A stretch of 20,375 bases of DNA, from positions 1 to 20,375 of IMG/VR virus record IMGVR_UViG_3300030102_000592. One strand, written 5' to 3'. Below the pieces are notes generated by a model, which saw only the letters and a program-made list of their open reading frames with translations, ran no database searches and had not been told where the DNA came from. Each line of letters opens with the position of its first letter. The first letter of the stretch is position 1. This document shows positions 6,982-17,600 of this stretch, one piece after another. This DNA is from a virus. The position numbers were made by a program, and so were the translations under genes.

Positions 6982-9900
6982 ATGGGTGGAGTAAGTAAGG
7001 GCAAGGCAATATTTCCACTAAACGTGGGAGTTAAGGATACTGACATCACAGATGACAATGATGCATTTGACTATGCTGGACACGCCGCAAAGAAGAGTGA
7101 AGCATATCTAAACGTATCAGTAAATCCTACATTAGTGCAGAACAACCTACAATACGAGAACTCTCAGAACGGTTCATCTTTGAAGTCGTCTGCTAACTTC
7201 ATGGAAATAAGAGACACCTCTCACGGTGGTTCAGTTAGCAATGACTCCACAAGTAGGATTGGAAACAGGATATATCCTAGCAATGCCACCTTGACTGACC
7301 ATGCTCTAAACAGAGATGAGACTCATTCATTCAAAGTGAAGGTATACGATTCACAACTGACTAATTCCGAGACAAATAGAAAGTTCGTATATTCCACTAG
7401 TGACTATCCTGCTACAGAGGAAGTCGGATTAGACATAGAGAACTATGATTATTTTATCTTGTTAAATCCAGATACAGTAGTTATGGGTACAGATGCTATC
7501 AGACCACACTTTGCGAAGGTAACTAGAATAATATCCTTTGATGAGTTTGGAGATGGGATAGAATTCTCTCCTGCATATCCTACAGAAGTAGGAATCAATA
7601 CGAAGTTTGAGATTTACAAAGGGCCAGCAAAGACAGCGACTGACATAGTTGCTGTGAGTTATGGTTTGAGAGGCGATGCTCTAAGCAATACGAGCAAACA
7701 CGATAGAGTATCACATGCTAGTAGACCGACTTGGTACTTCTACAATGATAGATTAGATGAGAAAGACCAACTAGATTACATGACGAAATACAATCTAACT
7801 CATCTGCGTTATTGGAGTGCTTTCACGACTGTATCAATGAGTGCAGTAACAACACATGCCCAGTACGCTATAGGTAGTGACTCCATAAAGTTCACAGTAA
7901 CAGATGTGACAAACAGACAGAAACTCTTGCCGGGTATGTCAATCTTCGACAATAGCGGAGTTTACCTTGGAAACATTAAGACCTTGGATGACACTAACAA
8001 TCTAAGATTAAAATTAGATTATGCGAGAGTGTTGATAAACCAGAACAACTCACAGTTCGATGTAAAGATTGGTAAGACGATACAGAACGTAATATTCAGA
8101 ACCGAAGGAAAGTTCAACAATACAATACACAGTCTAGGAAAAGACAGACTAGAGGCAACTCTAGTAGATGCGAATAAGACATCTGATGACTCCACTTCTA
8201 GTGATTTCTACAAATGGGAAAATGCGTTTCCTAAGATGCACAGGCACACCGCAAACTTAGACACTACTTCTACTCTCAAATTAGATGGTGACCTAACTGG
8301 GCCGGGTAAGTACCTGACTTTTGAGAAAGCCAACTACAAGAATAATCAAATTCCATTAATTACACATGCACTATTGAATCAACCTAGGAATAAGATGAGT
8401 CAACTCGCTCAATTCAAAGTAATGGACAATAGCGGATTGCAACACCTCAAGATGAAGGAAGAAACCGATTTGATTCTAGAGAGGAACATATACAATGGCA
8501 GTATGCAATTTATGAAGTTTCACGGCAAGGCATCCAGACATTCATCAAATACATCCACAATCGTATTGTCGGACATACAAAAGAACACAGACCTAAGAGC
8601 CGTATTGGGTGCTGGCCCGAATGCAAATACAATAGTGGAGATAGATGGATACTATTATGTCGTCAATGTAGTAAACGCTCAATCTAATGGAGAGCAATCA
8701 TTCACAATCAAGAACAAGAAAACAATTGCGGCAAACACATGGACAGGCAGTTCCGTAGCAGAAAACTTCTCATCAAAGGAAATGAAAGTAGCACCATACA
8801 CAGGCGTATTGAATACTACATTAGAACCAGATACAGAATTTGACCTAGATTCATCTAGATTATCAATGTCAGATGTTACAATAGATGAGAATGAATCTAA
8901 GTTATACAACGCCAGATTGGTTATCGGTACGCATAACAGGCACGATAATAGAATACAATATGGAGATAAGGATAACAAGTATCTGAAGATACAGGATGAT
9001 AGTCGGGTCTTCTACCAACGTTCTAATGAGAACAAGAGCAGGTTCTATTACTACAACAGTAGTTATTCAATTAGCGATGTTGCCTTTACTGGCGTGATAG
9101 AGGATATTACTAGTGCCTCAGAGAATGGACTAACTACCTACAATGTGATTGGTAGAGATGAAACTTCCAAACTCCTATCACAGACAGTAAGCAAGAACAC
9201 TACATTCATGGAAGATGTTATCCATACTTCGCTACCACCTATTCTAAACGCAACTGCGATTACTGGTATAAGCAGTCTAAGCGTGACAACAGGTAGTGCT
9301 TCTGTGACATTCTCTGGCACTCCTTCTACTACTCCTGCGAAGTACGGACTCATACTTAATCAAGCAGGGGAGTTAATTGGGGAGGTAAAACAATACTCAT
9401 CTGGAACCATAACCTTGTATGATGGAGCATTCTCCACACCAACTACGACATCATCATTGAAGTATTATCATCCATACAGTCCTACATGGGTGAATTATGT
9501 TACAGGCACTAAGGCACTAGGAAGTAATGAGCAACACAATACTGGTACTGCGTCTTTTACCTCGATAAGTGAGAAAGCAATTGATTTCAACTCTGGGCTA
9601 TCTCTAACATTAGATGGAAATAATTTCGTTTATACAGCAATAAGAGGCTCATCCAATACTGGTTCCTATCTAAAAGATGGAACATTAGGATATGACATAT
9701 CATCACCAAAGGCAATTTCTACCAATGATGCTATCTTCGCATTCAATGCAGGTAATGAAAACGGAGTGACATTGGATAAGATAGATATCGCTTCAATAAG
9801 CAAGGAAACCTTTGATGTGGTGAAGGTAAACGAGAAGGATGAATCTGAAACCAGATTGTCTCTATCTCCTATATTCCCCATACTACTAGGAAGGGTGGAC

Positions 9901-12900
9901 ATAAATTCCTCAGATACAAGAGGAAACTGCAATCTGTATCTAGTCAACAACAATGCAGACACAGGTGGATTCATCCATAGATTACAATCAACTGCAAGTG
10001 GTACTGGCTACTTCGGGCCAAAGGAAACCATGAGGTACTGGGATTTGCAGAGATTTGCCAGAGGAACGATATACAGGAATCATGACAGTATCTATCGGTT
10101 TGGCTCTAAGCCACAGATGGTAACTGGCTACGCCGTGGCATATGGTGTCAAGGCAGATGGCAGTCTCATGACTCCAACTGCAACAGGAGACAGCAAACCG
10201 CTATCTGGTAGCAACACAATCAAGGGATGGACATATGTTGCTAACTTCTTCGGTAATCAAGATGACTATCCAATAGTAGAGTCCTATCCAACAATACGAG
10301 AGGAAACCAATGTCTCATTGTCTGGATATGTACCAAGTAATTTGGAAAGTGACATACAATATGACTCCTTTGAGCAGATAGACCCAAGAGCAGAAACATA
10401 TGAATTACTAGCAACGGGTGATATATTTCCATATTCCAAATTGCGACATAACAATCTGGGATACCATACGAAAGACTACAATGAATTTGGAGTTCTATTG
10501 GAATCAGAACCAACTCTCACAGGAGAAACAACTCACCAACACTATGTTGGTAAGACGAAGCAGACTCTCCAAACAGAGAACATGTTTGAGGAATCATCCA
10601 TTCAGACATCAACACAAACCACCAATCAGATGAGAAGGTTTGGAGTCATGAAACTAGTAGAGGCTACATTCGACTGGCATTTCAATCCGGTGGACTATGA
10701 ATCCTTACCAGACAAAGCAGAGGACATACCAACTGTGAAGACGTTTGACTATGTTCAGTTCTGCACACCAATAGCCGAAACTTCTAGCAATAGCATATCA
10801 TGGGACAATGAAGGTGCTTATACTTCCTCAACTGTAGGTGCATCAGATGGTAGGGTGTTCTACCAGAAAAGCAAGATAGGCGCATTCCCTGCTAGTGCAT
10901 ACGGAAACGTAGCGGAAGCGTCAGGTATCAATGGCTTTGTTGCATTGAATCAAGACAATACAATGTCATCTACTCGATGGGTAATAAATTCGATTAATGA
11001 TATATTAGGCGCAGGTAGCGCAACTGGCCTATTGAGATATGATGGTGGAACACATGCAAGCGGCCTTCTGAGTTACTTCGGTGTGCAACCCTTCCGGCTT
11101 TTCGGAACTACGGACTTCAACATCGACAATCTCACTTCGCATACTGGGCGAACACAACTTAAGTTCCAACGAAGAAGTAACGCACACAATATTCGTTTTA
11201 GTCACGTTTGGCTATGTACGCCAACAGTAGACAGTAGTAATTTCAAATGGGCTAAGACACTAAAGAGTTCTACAGGCTTTTCTACAAGGTTTCAAGGACA
11301 CGACATAATCTTACCAATTGTCTCAGAGGAATATGCTGGAACTTGGTCTGGTAGTCCAAATTATGACTTCATACGAGAACCAAACAAGAAAGATAGGAGA
11401 CTCTCCGCCCATACGCACTTCTCTACTGGAACACATAAGCACATCTCTAGAGTGATTGCCGGGTTGTACCACAGAGAACTTAGCGATACGGATAGTGACC
11501 TTCGATTTAGGTTCGGAGTAGGGCAGACGGCAAACAATAGTGCTTCCCTAGCACACATCTATGAAGGATGCATTGGTGTATTCAGAGGCTTCAAGCAAGG
11601 CTCGACTGTCATGGCGGAGAACTTTGGTACTGGAGTCATAGGCAATGATGACATCGTGATGAGTACGGTGTTGTCATTAACTGCGGATTCTGTGTATGAC
11701 ACTTTCATCACTAACAACACCTCAGACTACGACCAAGTAACTAGGAACCTAATGATACAAAGGTATGCAAAGAATGTCGATACTCTGCACCTAGCATATG
11801 ATGATGGCGATACTACCATGATGCTCAATGAAGGTGGCTATGATACAAACTACGGAGTTTCATTTGCGGCCAATGGATATGGTTTCATTGGAGACTCCTT
11901 CCAAGCATTTTCATGGACAGGAAAGAGTGATAGTGACACACTCACAGGAGTACCGGATTTGAACAATGACTATCCCGTTGGAACTGATGTTCATGAAACA
12001 GAGTACAGTCTTGCTATGGTAGGAACGAAGGGTGCTGATTGCATCCTTTCAGATAAGTTGTTCTTACGGGCAAGTGGAACTAGAAGTAATTTCAAGTATT
12101 ATTCTCCACATTTTTCTCATCAAGTAGCAACACCATCTACGTCTGCTTCGCATTATGAAACTGCGGGTGGCGTGATATCAGCACAGATGCTAGTAAAACC
12201 AACGTTCAACATAGTAAACAATAGTGGTGGAATCACAGTACCTACAAGTAGCGATAACAAGGTAATCACATTCGTACTTAACTCAGATACTGAACATGCT
12301 TGGCTTAGTTACATGCCAAACCTAACAGGATACTACCTAGTCTCTGAGGACTTTACTGATGATATAGAAGGCAATCTGAACATACGAACCTCACCTAATG
12401 CAGATATGCCTAAGAAGATACACAAGATAGTTAATCACGAAGTCTCTGTAGCACCTAGTACAACTGCTACAGAAACACAAAGGATAACTCTAGATTCTGA
12501 TTTCTCTTCAAGCAATGGTGCAAGATACAGATTGATGCGACCTTCTGAAGTCACATTTGATGAGCATGAAAATGAGGTAAGATTCAATGTGCTTCTAAAT
12601 GACGGAAAGGGAAGAGATTGGAGAACAGGTGGTAGTAGGCAATCAAACGCTACATTCTCCGAAAGCGTGAATTACATGTACCTTCTTCTTGATATCGACA
12701 ACGCACATAGCACCATAGAGAGAAGAACAGGTACTGATGCCATCGCTCCGTTCTCGGATTTAGCAGACGGAGACATATTGGATATGAACATCACAGATGG
12801 CACGGAATCCGTTAGAAAGAACATCGTAGTTAGGAAGACCGTTTCGATAAATGATGGAGAGAATCAACAGACCAAGACAGGTTTGACATTGGAATTCGAT

Positions 12901-14367
12901 GGTAAGTTATCTGCTAATGGAGTCGTATCGTTTGGAGAGGTGTTTGAAGTCACCCTAGGAAGAAAGCCAAAGTTGAAGGACATCACGAAATGTAGCATAG
13001 GAACAACCTACGCAATCGCATCTCAACTTGAGAAGGAAGTGGAGAACATCGTAACTCTTGCTGGGTTAGAGTACAATCCGAGTCGAAGTTTCTCCAACCC
13101 TACAGGTAATATCGTGAATTCTGGAACTACCATGCTATCTACCGGAGTTATTGTAAATGGTCAACATAATAGTACATCTCCTACTATTGCAGTAGATGGT
13201 GTTGATGCAACTACTATCTTTGCAGAGGGAGATTCTGTCTTCGATGATTCTGGAACATTCCTAGGATTTGTCAGTAGCACTACAGCCAATGAGATAACTC
13301 TAACAGCAAATTATCTAGTTGGTATCAGCGACAATGAAAATCTCCAGAGAGAGGGAATCACATGTACCTCTGCTATCGAGGGAATATCAGTAGGGGATGT
13401 AGTATACTCCTATGATGGACACTTGATTGGAGAAGTTGCCCTAGCAGGAGTTTCTGGTTCGACAATCGCACTTAGGAACAGATACTTCTCACCTGCTCAG
13501 TATGACGAACTTGTTCTTGTGAACAAGAAGACCTTTGCAACTAACTTGAAGTTCGATAATACGAACATGTACAACGCGCTGAACTCCTTGGTAGTAAAGA
13601 GAGGACTGGATTACAATATCAAGAATGGTGAATTCATAACAAGGAACATAGAAGATACTGGAAGCCTACGAAGATACGCACTATCATACAAGGAATCCAA
13701 TAGGCTAATCTCCGTCAGAGGAAACACATCAATGTTTGACAAGGCAAACAAGATAGTCGTTGTAGGTGATAAGGTGCAATACGAATTGGAAAAACCGACC
13801 AAGAAGCAGACTAGAACCGTAAAGGTTGTTGACCCAACGATAAAGAGTAGGGTAGATGCTGAGACAAAGGCAGTTGAACTGATGAATATATATGATGGGG
13901 ATGCAAGGAAGATAGATATTGAATTGCAGAAAGAAGGTCTTGAATTGCTTGAAGCGGGAGATATTCTAAGAATGAACTTCCCTAACCATAACATTCCTGT
14001 TAACGATTACATAGTATTTGAAATTGAGAATGTTCTATCTGGAACATTGAAACTCAAGGTAGGAACGTTTGACAAGACGATAGCAGAACGACTTAGCGAA
14101 CTCTCAATGCAACAAGCAGATGATAGTACCACTTTACTAGGTAGAGATGCAGTAGTGGAATCATCTGGTAAATTCCTATTTGATGCAATCAAATTAAAGA
14201 ATATCAGTTTCTCCTACAACATAACCGGGCCATCTAACGCGCTGTCTAGAAACTCAAACATGGGCTTTGATGACATAGTTGGATTTACGGAGGAAGTAGG
14301 GTTTGAACACAGCATTGTAACAAAGAAGTCATACAAGGATAGATTCTATGAGCAGGAGGATTACTAA
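6982..14367 (+). CDS. Giant tail hub / tail-tip protein with a very large insertion
   Basis: A 2461-residue protein starting at the base after the previous stop; GGTGAT (6973-6978) lies 3 bases upstream. About 645-745 resembles the first part of a hub fold: FTGVIEDITSASENGLTTYNV, then IGRDETSKLL. About 2013-2380 resembles the second part: ENIVTLAGLEYN, LKFDNTNMYNALNSLVVKRG, LDYNIKNGEFITRN, KIVVVGDKVQYELE, VDPTIKSRVDAETKAVEL and LLEAGDILRMNF. Order and motifs match gpD/gp27-like hubs that cap the tube and trimerise. The roughly 1,270 residues between (about 745-2013) have no family I recognise; they are N-, S-, T- and aromatic-rich, with no catalytic triad visible. Module copies lie at 289-355, 759-822, 2047-2124 and 2126-2181. 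Hub assignment is by pattern reading and needs a profile search. It ends TAATG, overlapping the next start. Confidence 0.65.
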   Translation: MGGVSKGKAIFPLNVGVKDTDITDDNDAFDYAGHAAKKSEAYLNVSVNPTLVQNNLQYENSQNGSSLKSSANFMEIRDTSHGGSVSNDSTSRIGNRIYPSNATLTDHALNRDETHSFKVKVYDSQLTNSETNRKFVYSTSDYPATEEVGLDIENYDYFILLNPDTVVMGTDAIRPHFAKVTRIISFDEFGDGIEFSPAYPTEVGINTKFEIYKGPAKTATDIVAVSYGLRGDALSNTSKHDRVSHASRPTWYFYNDRLDEKDQLDYMTKYNLTHLRYWSAFTTVSMSAVTTHAQYAIGSDSIKFTVTDVTNRQKLLPGMSIFDNSGVYLGNIKTLDDTNNLRLKLDYARVLINQNNSQFDVKIGKTIQNVIFRTEGKFNNTIHSLGKDRLEATLVDANKTSDDSTSSDFYKWENAFPKMHRHTANLDTTSTLKLDGDLTGPGKYLTFEKANYKNNQIPLITHALLNQPRNKMSQLAQFKVMDNSGLQHLKMKEETDLILERNIYNGSMQFMKFHGKASRHSSNTSTIVLSDIQKNTDLRAVLGAGPNANTIVEIDGYYYVVNVVNAQSNGEQSFTIKNKKTIAANTWTGSSVAENFSSKEMKVAPYTGVLNTTLEPDTEFDLDSSRLSMSDVTIDENESKLYNARLVIGTHNRHDNRIQYGDKDNKYLKIQDDSRVFYQRSNENKSRFYYYNSSYSISDVAFTGVIEDITSASENGLTTYNVIGRDETSKLLSQTVSKNTTFMEDVIHTSLPPILNATAITGISSLSVTTGSASVTFSGTPSTTPAKYGLILNQAGELIGEVKQYSSGTITLYDGAFSTPTTTSSLKYYHPYSPTWVNYVTGTKALGSNEQHNTGTASFTSISEKAIDFNSGLSLTLDGNNFVYTAIRGSSNTGSYLKDGTLGYDISSPKAISTNDAIFAFNAGNENGVTLDKIDIASISKETFDVVKVNEKDESETRLSLSPIFPILLGRVDINSSDTRGNCNLYLVNNNADTGGFIHRLQSTASGTGYFGPKETMRYWDLQRFARGTIYRNHDSIYRFGSKPQMVTGYAVAYGVKADGSLMTPTATGDSKPLSGSNTIKGWTYVANFFGNQDDYPIVESYPTIREETNVSLSGYVPSNLESDIQYDSFEQIDPRAETYELLATGDIFPYSKLRHNNLGYHTKDYNEFGVLLESEPTLTGETTHQHYVGKTKQTLQTENMFEESSIQTSTQTTNQMRRFGVMKLVEATFDWHFNPVDYESLPDKAEDIPTVKTFDYVQFCTPIAETSSNSISWDNEGAYTSSTVGASDGRVFYQKSKIGAFPASAYGNVAEASGINGFVALNQDNTMSSTRWVINSINDILGAGSATGLLRYDGGTHASGLLSYFGVQPFRLFGTTDFNIDNLTSHTGRTQLKFQRRSNAHNIRFSHVWLCTPTVDSSNFKWAKTLKSSTGFSTRFQGHDIILPIVSEEYAGTWSGSPNYDFIREPNKKDRRLSAHTHFSTGTHKHISRVIAGLYHRELSDTDSDLRFRFGVGQTANNSASLAHIYEGCIGVFRGFKQGSTVMAENFGTGVIGNDDIVMSTVLSLTADSVYDTFITNNTSDYDQVTRNLMIQRYAKNVDTLHLAYDDGDTTMMLNEGGYDTNYGVSFAANGYGFIGDSFQAFSWTGKSDSDTLTGVPDLNNDYPVGTDVHETEYSLAMVGTKGADCILSDKLFLRASGTRSNFKYYSPHFSHQVATPSTSASHYETAGGVISAQMLVKPTFNIVNNSGGITVPTSSDNKVITFVLNSDTEHAWLSYMPNLTGYYLVSEDFTDDIEGNLNIRTSPNADMPKKIHKIVNHEVSVAPSTTATETQRITLDSDFSSSNGARYRLMRPSEVTFDEHENEVRFNVLLNDGKGRDWRTGGSRQSNATFSESVNYMYLLLDIDNAHSTIERRTGTDAIAPFSDLADGDILDMNITDGTESVRKNIVVRKTVSINDGENQQTKTGLTLEFDGKLSANGVVSFGEVFEVTLGRKPKLKDITKCSIGTTYAIASQLEKEVENIVTLAGLEYNPSRSFSNPTGNIVNSGTTMLSTGVIVNGQHNSTSPTIAVDGVDATTIFAEGDSVFDDSGTFLGFVSSTTANEITLTANYLVGISDNENLQREGITCTSAIEGISVGDVVYSYDGHLIGEVALAGVSGSTIALRNRYFSPAQYDELVLVNKKTFATNLKFDNTNMYNALNSLVVKRGLDYNIKNGEFITRNIEDTGSLRRYALSYKESNRLISVRGNTSMFDKANKIVVVGDKVQYELEKPTKKQTRTVKVVDPTIKSRVDAETKAVELMNIYDGDARKIDIELQKEGLELLEAGDILRMNFPNHNIPVNDYIVFEIENVLSGTLKLKVGTFDKTIAERLSELSMQQADDSTTLLGRDAVVESSGKFLFDAIKLKNISFSYNITGPSNALSRNSNMGFDDIVGFTEEVGFEHSIVTKKSYKDRFYEQEDY
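7846..8046 (+). repeat. Weak copy c of the insertion module
   Basis: Residues about 289-355 of the hub protein. LLPGMSIFDNSGVYLGNIKT keeps the core G..(I/V)(Y/F)D.(S/A)G..(L/V)G.(V/I), followed by a strand with LRLKLDY in the ITL position. Similarity is limited to about 35 residues, so this is a suggested copy. Confidence 0.4.
9256..9447 (+). repeat. Weak copy d of the insertion module
   Basis: Residues about 759-822 of the hub protein, immediately after the first hub half. The segment reads SVTTGSASVTFSGTP, then GLILNQAGELIGEVKQYSSG and TITLYDGAF. The aspartate of the YD core is replaced, but the AGELIGEV turn and the TITL strand are kept. It marks the start of the large insertion. Confidence 0.4.
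13120..13353 (+). repeat. Insertion module, copy e (paired with the copy at 4009-4242)
   Basis: Residues 2047-2124 of the hub protein: SGTTMLSTGVIVNG, TIAVDGVDATT, GDSVFDDSGTFLGFVSST, NEITLTAN, SDNENLQRE. It sits between AGLEYN and LKFDNTNMYNAL, which in ordinary hubs are much closer together. It therefore looks like an insertion into a hub loop. It is the best match to copy a in the preceding gene. Confidence 0.7.
13357..13524 (+). repeat. Insertion module, partial copy f, in tandem with copy e
   Basis: Residues about 2126-2181 of the hub protein. ISVGDVVYSYDGHLIGEVAL and GSTIALRNRYF follow the core G(D).V.Y...G..(I/V)GEV...G.TI.L. It directly follows copy e, so the two form a local tandem pair. 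Confidence 0.55.
14355..14360 (+). promoter_or_regulatory. Ribosome binding site of the 110-residue adaptor gene
   Basis: GGAGGA lies 6 bases before the ATG at 14367, inside the last codons of the hub gene. It fixes the start despite the TAATG overlap and shows that this gene can initiate on its own rather than only by coupling. Confidence 0.75.
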
Positions 14368-14699
14368 TGATAGTAGATGAAGGAAAAGAAGTATTGGCGA
14401 CATATATCGCAAGCAATTTTACAACGGTAAAGATAGGCAATGGTGGAGATGATACTGCTGGTTCTCAGACAGATTTAGACTCGTTTGTAGCCACTAAGTC
14501 TGCTACACCATCAAGGATAGGAACGCAACTAGTTTGGACTGCATCCTTTACAGGTACAGACATCGGTACTCAAGGTGTTTCAGAATTAGGAATTTTCGAT
14601 GGTAACGATAAACTCTTGAGCCGAGTCACCTTCACGAATACTGGAGTAGTGCCTACTACAGACACGGTGACATTCACAATTAGATTGGAGGTAGATTGA
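14367..14699 (+). CDS. Small tail-tip / fibre adaptor protein
   Basis: A 110-residue beta-rich protein beginning MIVDEGKEVLATYI, followed by VKIGNGGDDTAGSQTDLD, a middle strand (LVWTASFTGTDIG), VSELGIFDGNDKLLSRVTF and a final strand (TVTFTIRLEVD). The arrangement GxG..T(A/P).(S)QTDLD...  then (V/I)xELG(I/L)FD....LL(A/S)R..F, ending in a hydrophobic strand, is common in small phage proteins encoded directly before tail fibres. They are thought to sit at the baseplate or fibre attachment point. The exact role is inferred from this pattern and from position between hub and fibre. It shares one base with the hub stop and one base (TGATG) with the fibre start. Confidence 0.6.
   Translation: MIVDEGKEVLATYIASNFTTVKIGNGGDDTAGSQTDLDSFVATKSATPSRIGTQLVWTASFTGTDIGTQGVSELGIFDGNDKLLSRVTFTNTGVVPTTDTVTFTIRLEVD
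14687..14692 (+). promoter_or_regulatory. Ribosome binding site of the tail fibre gene
   Basis: GGAGGT lies 6 bases before the ATG at 14699 and overlaps the final codons of the adaptor gene. It is the best Shine-Dalgarno match in the window and supports the chosen fibre start. Confidence 0.78.
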
Positions 14700-17600
14700 T
14701 GGTAAATAGTAATCCGGGCTTTCTAAGCACATTATCTGCTACACCCAACACACGAATAGTGGATGGTTCGGACAATATTCATAGTGGTATAATCAATAGC
14801 CTGAACGTTGCTACTGGTGGAAATGTTGCTCTTAGTGGGTTCAATATAACACAAGAAGATGGTGGGACATACACGCAGTATGATGTGGCTTCTGGTAAGA
14901 TACTTAGAAACGGGTTGCTAGTTTCAGTCTCTGCTAGAAACGACATTGCACCCGGAGTTGGTGAACGTGCAGGAAATGACTGGTATGCCACTGTTGTAGT
15001 GGATGCATCTAACGTCATACAGATTAGAACAGGCGCAAGTTCAATCTCAACTGCATCTGTTTCTTCTTTGACTGCGGGTGATATTCCAGTTGCTATTATC
15101 AAGTATCCCGCAGGTTCAGACCACGATGCAGTAAATAGATTGGTTCAGTTCCTAGGATACGACCAAACCACAAAAGGAATGAGTGCGATAGATAGTGGTT
15201 CAGAGACACTTAGAATCAATGCAGATGGAACCTTGACAAAGGGAGGTTCTGGAACAATAACCCTACCTGCTAGTGGAACAATAGCAACAGAAGACCAGAT
15301 AGCATACACTTCAGCAATCTCCCAAGGCAATGCCGGATTAGTTCCAAGTGGTGGTGTAGCGACTGCTAACATAGCAGATGATGCAGTCACATACGCAAAG
15401 ATGCAGAATGTATCTACTACGAATAGAATACTAGGACGGGATAGTTCTGGAGCAGGAGTAGTAGAGGAAATCTCTCCTGCAAATTTGAGAACGATGCTTG
15501 GCATTGAAGCAGGTGCTACTGCTGACCAGACCGATAGTCAAATTGAAACAGCATACAACGCACAAGTAAGTCAAGTATCATCCTCTGAGAGAAATGCAGG
15601 TACGTCAACTTCCGTTAGAAGATTCTCTCCTGCTGACATAAAGAGCATGATTGATACTCATGAGACTGATACCAATACAGATACAGATGTTAGCGTAGCG
15701 AATCTAAAGGCTAGGTTAAACTCAGACATGGGTGGTGATTTCAATATAGGGACACAATCCAATGATACTGCCATATTTGCAGGTCATATGACTGTAGGGG
15801 GAAATCTCACAGTAAATGGAACAACTACTACAATAAACACAGAAACACTTGCATTGCAAGACAATATGGTTCTTCTCAATAGCAATTCTGCAAGTACGCC
15901 AAGCGAGAACGCGGGGCTAGAAGTAGAACGTGGAAACTCGACTAACGTTAAGTTGCGTTGGAACGAATCTAGTGATAGGTGGGAATTTAGCAATGACGGA
16001 AGTGCATATCATAACATCCCTATATCTTCCGAGATTCCTAGTGCGTATATACACCCAACTTCTGATGTGGCAAATATAACGACATCTGGAACCGAGGTAG
16101 TTGAAAACATATCAACAAATGCACAAGGTCACGTTACTGCACTATCAAAGAGAAATCTATCTCTCTCGGACTTAGGTTACACAGGTGCAACTGATGCCAA
16201 TAAGTATGTGCATCCTAACCATACTGGCGATGTTACTTCTAATGCAGATGGCACTACTACTATTGCCAATGATGCAGTAGTGACTGCAAAGATAGCAGAT
16301 AGCAATGTCACAGAGGCAAAGATAGCAAATGGAGCAATCACGAACGGTAAGGTTGCTAGTGATGCGGCCATCGCTCAAAGCAAGATTAGTGGATTGACAT
16401 CTGCTCTTAGTGGTAAAGAACCTAGCCTCACTATTGAGAATGGACTAACTAGAACAGGTTCAACCTTAAAGATTAACATCAACGATGCTAGTGGTGGTTT
16501 AACCGAAGAAAACGGCATGGATAGAACTGCTGACTTCTTAATGTACGATGATGGTTCTGTCACTTCTGGAAATCCACTAAGAAGAATTAATCTTGCGAAC
16601 GTCTTTGATAAGTTAGTAGCGGGTGACATACCCGACATTAGTTCTGCATACAGAGCAGTAGGAACAAAGATAGTTGATGCGGATATAGCATCTTCTGCTA
16701 ACATACAAGTTGACAAGTTATCAGAAAGCAGTTCCACCAACAATAAGTTATTTACCGCCACTCTAAAGTCAAAGTTAGATGGCATTGCTACGGGGGCGAC
16801 TGTCGGTGCTGATTGGTCGAGCAATGTCAGCAACATATCTGTGGCAAATTCTCAACTGGCTGGAAGCATTGCAAACAACAAACTCGCAAATTCAGCAGTA
16901 ACCATAAACAGTAATTCTCTGAACCTAGGTGGTTCTCTCACTCTAGATACTGGTGACATAGCGGAAGGAAGCAACAAATACTACACAGATGAGAGAGTTG
17001 ATGATAGAGTCAATGCACTAATTACGGATGGAGAAGGAATCACAACCACATACAACGATGGTTCTGGTACTCTAACAATTGATGCAGAGGTTGCTACAAC
17101 AAGCAATAGGGGAGTTGCATCTTTCGACTCAAATAACTTTGATGTACCATCTGGTGCAGTCGCTATCAAGGCTAGTGGAATAACTAACACGCATCTAGCG
17201 GGTGGAATTGCACAAAGTAAGATTACTAATCTAGTAAGCAATCTTGCATCTAAGATAGAAGACTTGAGTGATTTGAGTATAACTGCTACTGCGGCGGAGA
17301 TAAATATTCTAGATGGAGTCACAGGTGTTAGTGCAACAGAAATAGGCTATCTAGATGGAGTGACATCTTCAATACAAACACAACTGAACACTAAACTGTC
17401 TTCTGTTGCACTAGCAGACTTGACCGATATAACTGGTCTGGAAAGCGATATTACATCTGTGAGTAATTCGCATGACACCATTCCATCTGCGAAGGCAACC
17501 AAAGCGTATGTAGATGCTCAAGTGGTCGCGCCTTCTGCGTATAACCTACTAGCAGGTCTTGCTTCTACCAACAAAGCAAAAATCGTACTGAGGGATGCTA

